Positions 36,837-49,104 of a stretch of DNA of 62,453 bases are shown here, piece after piece. Source of the DNA: Actinomortierella ambigua. Its lineage: Eukaryota; Mortierellomycota; Mortierellomycetes; Mortierellales; Mortierellaceae. The notes beneath the pieces are model-generated. The model was not told the origin of the DNA. It worked only from the letters and a program-made list of their open reading frames with translations, and did no database searches. The stretch covers positions 1 to 62,453 of the forward strand of contig JAAAJB010000141.1 of assembly GCA_016098155.1 (NCBI GenBank), read 5' to 3'. Position 1 is the first letter of the stretch, and each line of letters begins with the position of its first letter. Position numbers and translations under genes: made by a program.

Positions 36837-38566
36837 TCAGTAAGGGAAGGAAGACCAGAATTGGTGTCAATCGATTGTCAGCACGATGGGTACGGAAAAG
36901 GAGTATCCACAAGTGAACAATAGGGGAGGGGAAAGGAGTGGAATGCGCCGAGATGATGGTGATAGAAGGGAATAAAGGTGTATAGAGCAAAGGAAGGATG
37001 AGGGAGCCATTCATGGTAGCCAAGAGAGCATAAAGTCCGAAGACATCCAGTTGAGGGGAAAGGAAATACACGTCCGCAAATAATGGGAGGGTTTCAGATA
37101 GGCAAGGAGGAAGATGACCAAAGGGCATCCACGACTCACAAACGGATAAACCAAAGGGCAGATGTCAGCTATTTATGTTGGCGAGGGGCCGAGGCTGAAG
37201 AAGAAGAAGACGAAGAAGAGGAGGAGGAAGGACAAGGCCGTTGATAATCGCTTGTGTCAGAATGAAAGAGAGAGAGGAGAGAGAATGGGGAAAAGGGAGG
37301 AGGAGTGGAGTGACGGTTGGGGGTGGGGAGGGAAAGAGTAAGAGGAAAAAGAAAGAATGACAAAATCCAGATAGGACCGAGAAGGTGACCTAATGGAGGG
37401 ACGAAGGCACATGTCTGCATGTCCCCCTCCCCCCAAAAGCCAGAGGGCTTATCCACAATGCAAAAGCACACTACCGCCTCCACAGGTAATGGACTGATCA
37501 GCATACTCTCGTTTTTGGGGTGCGTGGGGCTTCTATTCGTGGACGACAAAAGGGATGCAGAGGAGGATCGGAACCTCCAAGAGCACAGATAAAAAGGGGG
37601 ATGGTGAAGTAGTGTCAAGAAAGAAGATGAAGAAGAAGCAGAGCAAAAGAAAACGAGAGGACGGGGTCATTTTCGGGGAGGGCAAGGCGCAAAGGGGTGT
37701 GGGCGGGTCCATCCTTAGCGGACCTGGAGGGAAGAAGGGAAGGGCTGCACACTGGAAAAGGGGAAAGGCTTGTGGACATCCAGCCCTCAAAGACTCACGT
37801 AACTGGCTTCTATTCTTTTCCGCCGTAACAACATACACGCACACACACGCACGCACTGTGCAGTGAGACAATGTTGGGAGAGGGGACAGAGTAGTCGAGG
37901 GGACAGGGGGTGTTGGGGACACAGCCGACGACAAAAAAGAACGAGGCCTATATCTCCAGTTTGTTTTTAGTTCGTGGACAAGAGTCCGTTTGCGATGAAG
38001 ACCTCCCTATGCTCTGTCATGCCTGCATGGTGCTTCCAAAACTCGCCATGCCACGCTTTGCTCGTCCTGGCTGCATTCCTCCCTTTCTCCAGCCGTTCCC
38101 CCTACATCCCTCGCCTTTGACGGATCGGCGTCCACTCAGAGAGAGAGTTAATAGCTCCCAAGTCCATCGTTTCAGAGGGAAGAAGGATCAAGTCGATGAA
38201 CGAAAGCGCAAAGAGGCAACAGGCGGGAGAGAAGGGGGTGTGTGACATGCACTGCCCCTGTATTCTTGAATACATACACAGATGGACACTGTAAGAGGAT
38301 CAAGATAGTAAGCGGCAGAAAATAACAGTGGCGCGCATCATCTCTAGATAAATAAAAACTATTGACCTGATGCTAGTGTGGTTTTGTTTTTGGTGGCAAG
38401 AGTACAGAGCACGTACAATGAAAAGCAACCACAAACTAAACACGATCGACACGTTTCTTCTTGCTCATAAACTATTGTCGACAAAAACAAAACTCAAAAC
38501 GACAGCCGAAAGGTAGCACAAACATCAACAGACGTTTATTTAGAACAATCAAGGTGTTTCCTTGTT
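36837..38566. other. Intergenic; upstream part of membrane-protein gene and INO1 3' flank
   Basis: Purine-rich on the + strand at 36840-37330, hence pyrimidine-rich for the minus-strand gene, where its missing first exon probably lies. The only longer frames translate simple repeats. The last few hundred bases are probably INO1 3' UTR. No further gene is supported. Confidence 0.5.
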
Positions 38567-40458
38567 TTACTTGCGGTTGGCCTGGACCTTCGACTCGAGA
38601 AGCATGTCGTTCTGAGGAGCAAGACCGACGCAGGCACGGAAGACGTTCTCCATGGCGGTGCGCTGGCGGGCCAGCGAGTTGACGATCTGGTTCTGGCGGC
38701 CGTGCTGGATCATGGGGGCCTTGAGCATGTACGACAGGATGGACAGGACGGCGTTGAAGGGACCATACTCGGCCATATCCTCAGTCTTGAACTCGATACG
38801 GGTCATGAGCTCAGTGAGGATGACAAGGTCGAGAATCAAAGGCGAGGCAAGGAGCGAGTCCTCGCAGGTGTTGTACATCGAGATGGTGTTGCGGCCGTTC
38901 ATGAAGATCTCAGAGACGTACTCATCCAGAGCACGCTTCGAGTCACCGACGGCTGGGACGTACTTGATCACAACCACGTGGTCGGGGTGCTCGCCCTCCT
39001 TGTACAGGATCTTGTTGGCACCCACCATGTCGTCAACGACGTTCGACTTTGAGATCTCCTTGGAGCGGAACTGCTGAGGAGCCGACAGGTTCTTGCCGTC
39101 GTTGTTGCCGAGATGGTTGTACGAGGTGATGGAGAGGGGCTTGATACCGGCGTTGACGAGGAAGTCAACCATGACCGACTTGACCTTGGTCTGGCCAGAC
39201 TTGAAGTCGTCACCGCCAATGTAGACGCTGTGGCGCTCGGCAAGCTCAACGCAGCCGGGGACAAAGGTGTTCTGGGGCGAGCCGTTGATGAAGGGGGTGT
39301 TCTCAAGGATCGAGGCAATGGCGAAGATGGTCGAGGGAGCAACCTCCTCCTGCGACTCCTTGACAGCCTTCAGCAAGTTGTCGGCGGTGTCATTGACACC
39401 CTCGACGATCGAGGCAAAGCGCTCCGTGTTGGCGGTCCAGATGACAATGACCTTGTCGAGGTTGTTGGCGGCCTTAAAGTTGCGGATATCGGCACGGATG
39501 TGCTCGACATGAGCCTGCTTGTCCTTGCCGGGGATGACGTTGTCAGCACGGTCGGACTGGTTAGCAGCAATAAAGTCGGGATAGTAGATCGAGGGCAGAG
39601 GCTTGAGCTCGGCCATCTCGTCACGGACCTGGCGCTGCAGATCGTAGTCGAGGACCTGGGCGCGGACCATCGAGTCGGCCAGGTTCAGGGACGAAATGTC
39701 CCAACCGCCAAGAACGAGGTCATTGGGGTGAACCATAGGCAGGATGTCGTGGAAGGGAATGAAGACATCGTCGCCCTTGGCATCGACACCGAGGCGCAGG
39801 GTCGAGGCCTGGACAACAGAGCCAAAGTAGTTGGGGTGCTGGACGCCCTCCTTGGTGTTCCAGGTGAGCTTGCGGCGGTTGGCAATAATCGAGGCCGTCA
39901 GGGTCGATCCGTTGTTACCGCCCCAGCCAACCATCATCAAACTATTGTTCAAAGTACGAAGTTGTCAACAGGAAAAAAATTAGTATGAGCCGATGATTTC
40001 TTGGTGTTCTTTTTTCTCAACCCAGGATGAATGAATGAGGGGGAGGCGTGTGGTGCGGGGTTTCGTGCCTTCCTGCAGGGCTTCTGTTCGATTGAATCTG
40101 ATTCGCGCAGAACAACGGTTGATGGCGAATAGAAACATTTTCAAGGCCAGCCCGACAGATCCAAAAATCCAGGCCCGACCTTTCTTATCCCTCACCCCAC
40201 ACATTCATTCATCGATCCCCCCCCCCCCTTTTTCGCTCGCCCGATCACTTACCCAACGCGAGGAACCTTGGCATCGGTCTTAAACTGGTACTTGACCGCG
40301 GTAGGGTTGACGTTCAGAGTGCCATCGACACCCTTGGTGATGGTGGCGTTCTCGTAAACATAGTTGGAAAGGATGTGGCGATCCGTGTACTGGACGTTGG
40401 GGCTGTTGACCTTGAAGGCCAGGGGGGTAGCAGCAGCGGGAGCAGCGGAAGCAGGCAT
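38567..40458 (-). CDS. INO1: Inositol-3-phosphate synthase
   Basis: Converts glucose 6-phosphate to 1D-myo-inositol 3-phosphate with NAD as cofactor, the committed step to inositol and phosphatidylinositol; cytosolic. Two exons, 40458-40253 and 39941-38567, give 526 residues (yeast Ino1 is 533). The NAD-binding loop GWGGNNGST directly follows the splice junction. Conserved blocks include [57 protein letters not shown] and [17 protein letters not shown]. The start gives the usual N-terminus with [18 protein letters not shown]. The single intron of 311 bases interrupts the Rossmann strand. A TATA-like box lies 330 bases upstream. No classical yeast inositol-response element was recognised nearby. 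The identification is secure. Confidence 0.98.
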
Positions 40459-41880
40459 GGTGGTAGTTGTTTTTTTGTTGTTGGGGACTTGGGTAGAGAG
40501 AGAGAGAGGTAGAGGCAGAAGAGTTCAATCGACAACGGTGGTTTACTCGCTACTTGGAGGACTTGGGCTTAGGGCTCGTTCGCTTGAAACCACGGTGAGG
40601 ATTGTGCAGACTTGCGAGCTGGTTGGAAAACGTCTTGGTAACGTTGGAAGTTTTGGCTCGCTGTACGGGATAGCTTGCCAAAAAAAACAGATGTGTAAGG
40701 GGTGTTTGGGAGTTTGGGCTGAGGGTAGTTGCAAACGAATGAGGTGATGAAAGAGAAAAAAAAATGATGATGAGATCGCTTGTCTCTTTTATACAGCCTG
40801 CGACACTTCTGCTTCCTTCGAATCGATTCGATGCCGATTGTGTGTTTGCCAAACCAGTTTTTTAGGGTTCATCTTTTTCGTGCACCTTTTTCTTGTGTGT
40901 GTGTTTTTTTGCTGGGGGTGAAATGGTTCGATAAAGGGCCTTATTGGGGAGTTGGGGTCGCCGTCCCTAGCTGGCATTCAAATGATGGAAGGGATCGAGA
41001 AGAAAGGGGGAAAAGAAACCAGATGTGTCTGGGGGGGTGAAGAGCTGGAAACAGGATGTCGACACGTTTCTGGCTGTTGAAAGGTCTTTCCTCGCTCACG
41101 TCAGGATGTGAGATGCTGTTCAGAGGGAGGGCCGCTGTCGAAGTTCACTCCCCCACCTTCCCCCTCCCTCACACATCTTTTGTTGGACAAGAATGGAAAC
41201 TCTCAAATCAAAGATAAGCACGAGCCTGTGCCTGGAAAGCACGAGGAACAACCCATACATATCTTGCCCGCCCTGTTCCGCACTCAAATTCTGGGGCACA
41301 GAGAAGGAGGACAGGACAGCAAGGACGGTCCTGTCAATCAACCAACACTGGGAACCTACACAACCTCAAGATGCCAAAAAACCCGATTGTTCTCTGGCAA
41401 CGTGGCGTGGCCAAAAGGGTCGCAACCAAGGCAAGAGAGAGAGAGGGAGAGAGAGAGGGAGGGAGAGAGGACGAGGGGGGAAACAGGATCTCGGCCCTAC
41501 TCTCACACGCCATCGTCTGTTGGCGGTACCATTTTTCCGGCTCTCGAAACCTTGAAGTCTCTCACAAACCATTTTCACTGGGCTGTCAATTCACCAGTTC
41601 TCCCCACGATGGAGTGGGTAAGAACACCGCGCTTCTACAAGACGCCGCGTGGTCCAAGATTCCTCCTGCCAACCATCATTTTTACGCCAGATTCAGTTTT
41701 TGTTGTAGGAATGACAGCCTCATACGTTACCGCTACCTGGCAATTACAGATGTTCGTTACTTTGTAGATGCCAGGGACAACGAAATTCCTCTCTCTTCCT
41801 CCTCGAGAACCTGCATCTATTGTATTGACAGCACTCTATGATGTATGAACAATGTGTGTATCCATGTGCACGTGTGTGTG
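40459..41880. other. Intergenic, INO1 promoter region
   Basis: Contains the INO1 leader and upstream control region, then the 3' flank of the esterase gene. A purine run with GAGA repeats lies at 41429-41475. I see no gene and no confident factor site. Confidence 0.55.
40787..40793 (-). promoter_or_regulatory. Candidate TATA box of INO1
   Basis: The minus strand reads TATAAAA followed by GAGAC, 329 bases before the INO1 ATG. A long pyrimidine-containing leader would follow. Confidence 0.45.
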
Positions 41881-43626
41881 CTATCCTCGAAGACCCCCAT
41901 CAATAAAGCAGGCAATCTCATCCATCAGTGGCTCTGTGAAGGGGTCATTGATGGCGAACGAAGGCATCAAGGCCAGAACGGGTTCGATATGGCCCATGCC
42001 CTCCATGACTTTGAAGCGAACGCTGGGCCCGAGTTGAATTGCCTTGAGTTGCTTGAAGAACTCACGGGTCGAGCGCATCGGGACCGTCTTGTCGTCGTCA
42101 CCGTGGATCAACAACGTTTCAATAGGCATTAGATTCCGCAACTGGCGCAACATGTGCTGGTGGCGTGTCTGCTGATCCATCATCGTCTCGCGAAGCCGGA
42201 TGCCATGCGTGGATGCCCGCATGAGCTCCATCAAGATCCGGGTCGGTGAGTGTCGTGGGAAGGCGTCTCGCTCCCCCATGCCCATCACACGCCCCATCGA
42301 TGACACTTGCTCGACGCCTCGCATCGTCTCGTGACGGTAGTGCTCCCCAATGTCGAATGGTGCCGAGCAGAGAATCACGCCACGCAAGCGGGGCAGGATG
42401 TCCGTGGAACAGTCGTGATCCGTTGCCTGATTCCCATGTCGCCGCCGAGCCCAATTGTTCTCCTGGAGGATCCGATGCAAGAGGCTGGATTGAGCCATGG
42501 CCTCATCGATCAGCGACGAGGGGAGTCGCTGAAGAGCATCCTTGATCACCGTTAACGCCACCAGTTGGCCGCCAGCACTGTGACCCATGGCGTACAGTCG
42601 ATTTGGGTCACCTCCAAACTCGCGACAGTTGCGGTAGGCCCACTGGATGGCCAGTTTGACATCGCCCTCCATCTCTCTAATCTTGCCCCTTGGATAGATC
42701 GAATAGTCGGGGATGACCGCGACGTACCCCATCTGCGACAGACGAGCACCGATCAGAGTGTACATCCATTTCGATCCCGACGACCACGCACCGCCATAAA
42801 TGAAGACAACGACAGGGCGCAGGTGGTGGGTGGTATTGCCTCCATTGGTCTGAGCCTCGTGACTCTTGTTGTTGTTGTTATTGGTACTGCTCTCAAACTT
42901 GTCGATGGGTATATGGACATCCAGCTTATTTTCCGGTCGAAGTGGATTGTACTGAATGTCGTTTCTAAGTATTGCAAATGAATAGGGGGAGGGGTATGTT
43001 TGGTCATCGTTAGTGACATCAAGGTATGATGCAGCATTGTGGCGTGATACGGAGGAGAAGAAAAGAAAAAGATGGGGTGTTGGACACAACACAGGAGACC
43101 CTGAACAACTCTCATCTCCCGAGGGGTAAAGGTGAAAGGGGGGGAATGGGTCCAAACAACCACAAAAAGATGTGCTTTTCAAGACCTATTTGGAAGCAAA
43201 TAGTATGCTCAACGCATCTTTTCGAGATGGTTCAGCATTGCCTGGCTCTCAAACCAAAACACGCACTCTCCTCCGTGTGCAAAATACACCAGCAACGTGA
43301 GGGTGTGGTCTTATGAACAAACATTTGACTTACAGCAGAGAACCATGGTGGCCGGATCGCGTGGTATTCAGGTACCGATATCTCACAAGCGAGATACCAA
43401 TAGGGAGTAATTGAAGATCGCCCCAAACCGAGCTGAGAGCGATCCAAAACAACTTCCAGATCCGCCGAGGGTCGAGCGGGTAGTCTGTAAGGGATTGTGG
43501 TTCTGCCATGTTGTAATAGAGCAGCCAAACAATGGCGTACATCACGAGCACTAATTATGCATGGAGAGTAGAGGGAGGTTAGCGTTGCTTACCAATTGAG
43601 AGACAGAGACAAGAGCGAGTGAGAAG

Positions 43627-43659
<33 letters not shown>

Positions 43660-44048
43660 GGTGTAGGAGAGATGGACGTACCTGAGATCACGACGACAAA
43701 AGGAAGCATGACTAGAAGAACGATCGAGATGGGGGGAAAGAGGATCATGGCTACCAAACCAAAGCGCGCGAGTCTGCCTCGCTTTTTGCCTGTGGTGTAC
43801 TGAGGAGAGGAGCGAGAGGGAGAGGAAGAAGGAGAAGAAGAAGAAGAAGAAGGAAAAGAGTTTTTAACGGTGGCGTATTCGTCGTAGTGGTCTGGCGGAG
43901 GCGAGGGCAGACGAGGCGAGAACGAACGGGCGGAGTGTGTAGAGGTAGCAACAAAGCCATTGCGAGTATGATGGACGTGGTGGCGACGAGGTCGTGGATA
44001 TCCATAGTCCTCCGCCTCTGCCACCGCAATGTGTGGCAAGCGAGACAT
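41881..44048 (-). CDS. Membrane-anchored alpha/beta hydrolase, isoprenylcysteine methylesterase-like
   Basis: Plant ICME removes the methyl ester from prenylated cysteine of CaaX proteins at the ER. Three exons join in phase: 44048-43682, 43550-43334 and 42964-41881, giving 555 residues. The N-terminus is Ser/Pro-rich, then two hydrophobic segments follow: about 100-122 (LFPPISIVLLVMLPFVVVIS) and just after the first junction (VLVMYAIVWLLYY). The catalytic domain has an oxyanion motif YGGAWSSGSKW in place of the common HGGxW, as ICMEs also lack that His. It then has FGGDPNRLYAMGHSAGG with the nucleophile Ser, Asp in IHGDDDKTVP and His in GMGHIEPV, so the triad is complete. Other esterases of this hydrolase group (arylacetamide-deacetylase-like) are possible. 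The ER location is inferred from the anchors. Confidence 0.85.
43627..43654. repeat. (GA)14 microsatellite in intron 1 of the esterase
   Basis: An uninterrupted run lies between exons 1 and 2; on the coding strand it is part of the pyrimidine tract. Confidence 0.95.
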
Positions 44049-44620
44049 GTGTTGCTGCTGTTGCCAAGAGAGGAGGAGTGAGTAGAGTCGGTGGTAGAAG
44101 CAAGGAGAGGAGGGGAGAGTGGAGAGTGGAGTGAGGTGGAGAGGAATGTGGAAGGAATGTAGAGGAATGGAGTTGTGGAAGGTAAAGGGTATAAAGACAA
44201 TGTAATTCAAGTTGTTTTTGTCAGAGAGCAAACAAAAGAGAGAGGGAGAGAGAGAGGACGGAACTTTCTTTATTCCTGGCAGGGAGGGTGATCGGAGAAA
44301 GGGGGGAGGGCAACAACAGCCATTCCCGCTCCTCCCTCCTTTCCCCCACCCACTCTCCCCTTCTCCACAATGAATCAAGGCACAAACAACAAGATAGTTG
44401 TTAGAAAAAAAAAACATGCCCTGTGTCTGTCTTCCTTCTCTCTTTTATTGGACGGCCTGCAGTAGACCGTGCACAAAGTCATTCGGCCAGACAGAGTCCT
44501 TGCACCCAACCGATGAAAACGGATCTTCTCTCGAGGCGGGCCAAAGGCAGTTTCTCTACTAGATACTTCCTCCCAATCAGGAGCATATAACACTGCACAA
44601 CAACAAAAAGGAATCCCACA
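44049..44620. other. Intergenic, esterase promoter and SET-gene 3' flank
   Basis: Strongly purine-rich on the + strand at 44090-44340, hence C/T-rich for the minus-strand esterase. No gene is seen. Confidence 0.6.
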
Positions 44621-45205
44621 TCAAACTTCATCCTCGTCGGAAGACCAGTGCACTTTGGACATGAAGACGTCGCCAGTCTCGTCTTCGCCGTCGCTAATAT
44701 CCGAGCTCGGTATATATGGTTCCTCCTGTTCCTGCCCCTCCTGCGGCCCCTTCCCATCGGTCACCTCGGGGAACCAGACATTGCCGTACGAGATGAATAG
44801 CTCTTCGCCTGCCTGGATATCCCTCAGGGTAGAGTAACGGATGCACCGCTGATCAAACAGCCGCTGATAACCGACATTGGGCTTGTTCGAGTGGTTGAAC
44901 ATGCTGCCAAGCCCAAGGGCAAGAGCCATACCGCCCGGCCAGCGGTAGGTGTAGTGATCGAGCTGCGTATATCGACCATGGGCATTGTACTCGTCCGTGG
45001 GGAAGAGGAGCACGGGCGAGACGTCGATCACTGTCCTCGCCGGGATGAGTACCGAGGCAAACACCCCTCGGCCCTTCTTGGGCCCGCAATCTCGGATGGC
45101 CATCCAGCGCTGGTCGAACAGAGGCAAGGGCTCGATTAACACATCGGTCGACTCGTACTGCTGTGGTGTCAACTGGTGCAGGGGCTCTCGCACTCCGCTC
45201 GTCAT
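44621..45205 (-). CDS. Small SET-domain lysine methyltransferase, Set7-like
   Basis: Intronless, 194 residues. The protein is almost only a SET domain (about 30-150): KKGRGVFASVLIPA at its start, then ISPVLLF-like and HYTYRWPGGMALALGLGSMF, the cofactor-binding motif FNHSNKPNV and the closing catalytic motif EELFISYG. There is no pre-SET or post-SET cysteine cluster. Size and motif order match fission yeast Set7, a compact SET enzyme reported to methylate histone H3 lysine 37. The substrate here is inferred only. An acidic tail (SDISDGEDETGD and SSDEDE) follows the domain and is absent from the compact core. The ATG at 45205 is preferred because upstream in-frame codons are not supported by conservation. 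The gene is head to head with the TCF25 homologue, 339 bases between starts. Confidence 0.9.
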   Translation of the reverse strand: MTSGVREPLHQLTPQQYESTDVLIEPLPLFDQRWMAIRDCGPKKGRGVFASVLIPARTVIDVSPVLLFPTDEYNAHGRYTQLDHYTYRWPGGMALALGLGSMFNHSNKPNVGYQRLFDQRCIRYSTLRDIQAGEELFISYGNVWFPEVTDGKGPQEGQEQEEPYIPSSDISDGEDETGDVFMSKVHWSSDEDEV

Positions 45206-45544
45206 TGTTGGCAATGGAAAATGAAGGTGCTCATTAGAGCTCGGTGAACAGCAAACCCAACACAAAACAACCTGGTATGTGCCACCGCCGATCCGGTTGC
45301 AGCCACCAATTTCACTTGCTTGTCACCTGACCGACTTTTTTTTTGATATGAGAAAGTCTGTACTCTCTCTCTCCAGTTGCTCCAACACGGTGCAACGCCC
45401 CCCAGTTTCGCTCACTCCAAAAAGAATCAGGTCCACCTGTCGAATCCATCATTCCGCCGTCGACACAACTTGAGACACGAACTAGGACTCACTCCGTCAT
45501 TTCTCAATTCATCGCAGCCATTTCTCCACATTCAACTATTCATA
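45206..45544. promoter_or_regulatory. Bidirectional promoter, SET gene / TCF25 gene
   Basis: 339 bases separate the two divergent ATGs, short for this gene-sparse window. There is a T run at 45341-45349 and a CT repeat near 45365. No TATA box is obvious, which fits a housekeeping promoter. Confidence 0.55.
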
Positions 45545-48500
45545 ATGTCCAGCCGCGCGCTCAAGAAGCTCCTTCGCGACTCTAACGGACCTTCCCCTCT
45601 CAAGGGTCTCGAAGACAAAGAGCATGACAACCATGACATCGAGGACGAAGAAGAGGAGGACGAAGATGATATTGTGACGAAGCGTCCTCCAGCACGTAAC
45701 CTGTTTGCCCTGGTATGTGCTCGAACAGATTCCGCCAATGATAGCCGTTGGAAACACACACATACTGATGACCCAAAACTACAGTGCTTTAAGATCTTGC
45801 TGACATGAAAGGAACTTTGGTCTTCCTCAAACTCTTTTAGCTCGATGGCGATGACCAAGAAGACGATGTAGATGAAGAGCAGGATGACCAGGAGGAAGAG
45901 GAAGAGAGGCCGCAGGAACCCGTGAAGAAGGTACCAAAAAGACGGGGAACCATTTTTAGATAACTGATCGCCGGTTGACGACAACGTTGTTTGCTGATTC
46001 TGAACATCCCATGCAACCATCGGATCATAGTCTTCAAGCAAGTCAAAGAAGAAGAAGAACAAGAAGAAGAACGCTGCCAAGAATGCCAATCCGTTTGACG
46101 CACTACAGGAGGACGAAGGCGCAGCAGAAGACGAGTCTGCACCTGCACAGGCTGAAAAGACTACTGCGCCAGCACCCGTATCAGCAGCATCAGGAGCTTC
46201 CAAAAACAAGAAGAAAAAGAAGGGCAAGGCTGCAGCACCACAAAAGTCGGTCGAGGAGATGAGCGTGGAAGAGTTTGAAAAGAGCCTCCAACAGTTGAAT
46301 ACCCAGTATGTTGTTTATAATGGTCGACCACTGACAAATGGACACACAAAAAAAAAACATGCGCTTTGGCTAATCGCTCACCGCCTTTTTTTTTACCGTG
46401 GCCGGCATTCTTTTCTTTGTAATTCCTCACCAAAACTAGGCTCGGCTCATTACCGTCGGGTGGTTCAGGATCAGGCAGTGCAGGCGCAGGATCTAGGCTA
46501 ACGCCTCTGAAAAATCTCTTTGCTATCGACACACGGTTCCTGGATGCCGACGCGGAGATGAAGAAGATGTTTGGCGCCCGCGTCGTCAACTCGGAGATCC
46601 AGAACCGACGGTATGCTAAGATGGCCACGAAGCGCCATCTACTGGCACAGCCGCGTGCCACATGGCAGATCCGAAGAGCTTCTGGATTGAGTATGGATTT
46701 TATCAAGCAGCTTGAGGGTGAGGATGGTGTCCAGCTATTCAAGGTTATGCATTCGGAAAGATACCAGCAGGTCCAGTTGGAGTTTATGGGCGCCGTAGCC
46801 TCTTATGGTAGGTTCAGTGAATCATTGTAGGAAGAGATGTTACCCGGTGCTCGATGGTAATGAGAATGGTCCAAGTAACATTCAGTCAATACTCTATTCG
46901 ATACTAGATCCCAACAACCTTGTCCTTTTAGCACGGAACAACCCTTTCCATGTGGACACGTTGCTGCAGCTCTCAGACATTAGCAAGCACCAGGGCGACA
47001 ATGCAGTAGCAGGCGAACTTGTTGGTACGATAATCCTGACAAAGAAGTAAAGAAGGCTGTGGGCCTTCGGGACAGCACTAAACTCTCCCTCCAGTACTCA
47101 CGCCGTTGCAACGATACTCTTCTTTTTTTTTCTCTCTCCTTCATTTTATTAGAACAAGCTCTGTACGCTTTTGAAAAGTGCTTCCACTCTCAGTTCAACA
47201 TTGCTTCTGGCTCGGCGCGACTGAGCTACCTGGATGTAGAGAACCGCTCATTCTTCCTAGCACTGCACCGACATGTCGGATTCCTGGCGCGTCGTGGATG
47301 CTGGCGTACCGCCTTTGAGTTCAACAAACTTTTGTTAGGCTTGGATCCGATTGGGGATCATCTGGGTGCGCTGTTGGCGATCGACTTTTATGCGATTAAG
47401 GCACACGAGTATGACTATTTACTTCAATTGTATGACCGTATGGGCCAAGAACCTGCTCGAGGCGCAGACACCAAGGGCCGAAGAGGATTTGGTTTGGATC
47501 GCATGCCCAATTTTGTGTACTCGACCGCAATGGCGCAGTTCCAAGTAGAGCTGGCCAAGAAGGATGGCGACCACACCAAGAGCAGCAAGATGCTGCAGCG
47601 TGCCATCATCCTCTTCCCGAGCGTGCTCCCGCTTCTGGCAGACAAGGGTAACTTTAGCCTGGACGCCGAGATGGCTGGTGAAAGCGCGTTCTATCCTACA
47701 AAAGAGTAAGCTTTATCTCGTGACATACTTTGCTTATTTGCTCCCGATGAGCAATGGCTGTGTTTTTTCTTTTGTTTGTCTTTTAACATCCTCTTTTTGT
47801 CTACGAATGATGATAGACTGCCCAAGGTTCTCAACCTCTATGTCAACCTCTTTGTGCAACGCAACTTTTCATTGTGGAAAGAGCCAGAGGTGATTGAGTG
47901 GGTCAAGGCGAACGTCAAGGAGTGTGTGCAATTGCGGTTCCAGAATGCCCAGGATCCAGATGTTCAGTGTGGCAAGCAGATCCTTGAGGAGATGGAGCAT
48001 GGCGAGGCGAGTCGCGTGGAGAAGAACAAGGAGAAACGAGCCCGTGACCCCTTGATCAGCTATGGCCCCGATGGCGAGCTTGAGACATTCAATGAAGATG
48101 GCGATGATGACGCGTTTGACCAGGACGACGAGGACGACGGCGACGACGAGGCAGGCGCTGGAGGGGCCGAAGAAGAGACCTTGCTTAACAACCAGGATCA
48201 GTCCAAGGTGTCGCTGCGCCTGGCTCGCCATGTCATCCTGTCCGATTTCCTCCAACCCCTGGCGCAGTACCTTCCACACCGCATTGTCCACGGCACGATC
48301 CACATGCACGACCCCGTTCCTCCTCGCAACGGCCACAACGTTTACGAGGAGCGCTATCGGGCTCTGCAGGCCGGTGGCGGTTTTGGACGCGGTGGTCGAG
48401 ATTCGGCCCAAGGCTTGTTGGATGAAGTGATCCGCCTCTTCCGTGCAGCTGGAGGCATTGTACGAGGCAATGGTGGTGCTGGTGGTGATGCAGCAGGAGC

Positions 48501-49104
48501 GGCAGAGGCACAAGCAGTAGCAGCGGCAGCAGCAGCAGGAGAAGGCGAAGACGGAGGCGCCCATGAGCTTCGACTGCAGGAGGCCCAGCTCCGTCAGATT
48601 GCCGAGGCTGTGCAACGGATGCGTGCTCAGCATGGCCTGGATGGAAATGTCCCCGGGGCGTTCCCGGGAGTGGGAGACGATGACGAGGCTACCGCACCCG
48701 CGGTAACCCAGGCTGAGAACCACGCTGGCCCTGCAGCCGATGATCAAGGAGGAGTGCCAGCAGCAGCGGCAGCCGAGAACACGGTGGCCGAGGCGGCAGG
48801 AGCGACAAACAATGCCAACCAACCAGCGACGATCTTCCAGGCCCTGACAGATATGATGCGAATGATGGGCTTGGGGAACGGTGGGTCCAACGAAGAGGTC
48901 GCACAGGCCGCTTCCGAGCTCTTGGCCTCGCGGCCAGACCTGTACGGTGACGAGGACGACGACGAGAACGATGAAGACTATGTCCCGCCAGAAGACGAGG
49001 ACGAGGACGAGGATGAGGACTATGACGACGACTTTGAGCAATTTGGAGAGATGGATGAGGAAGGCCAGCTGTGGGAGCCATACGACCCAGCGGCGTTTGA
49101 GTAA
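45545..49104 (+). CDS. TCF25/Rqc1 homologue, ribosome quality control
   Basis: Rqc1 (TCF25 in animals) joins the ribosome quality control complex with Ltn1 and Rqc2 on stalled 60S subunits and is needed for proper ubiquitin chains and extraction by Cdc48. Seven exons join in phase: 45545-45712, 45841-45930, 46031-46305, 46440-46807, 46908-47024, 47153-47705 and 47817-49104, giving 952 residues. The start MSSRALKKLLRD is typical, then acidic blocks and a Lys-rich KSKKKKNKKKN stretch. The TCF25 domain spans about 180-650: NPFHVDTLLQLSDISKHQGD, ALYAFEKCFHSQFN, LDVENRSFFLALHRH and PNFVYSTAMAQF. The C-terminal 300 residues are acidic and Ala-rich, ending with Asp/Glu runs, much longer than in yeast Rqc1 (about 720 residues in total). 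The family is secure. Confidence 0.94.

Noticed and set aside
39113..39988. 291-codon + strand frame opposite INO1
   Set aside because: Antisense shadow of a conserved enzyme, no own motif.
47869..49041. 390-codon minus-strand frame opposite TCF25
   Set aside because: Antisense shadow of the acidic C-terminal exon; Val/Leu-rich translation of GAC/GAG repeats.
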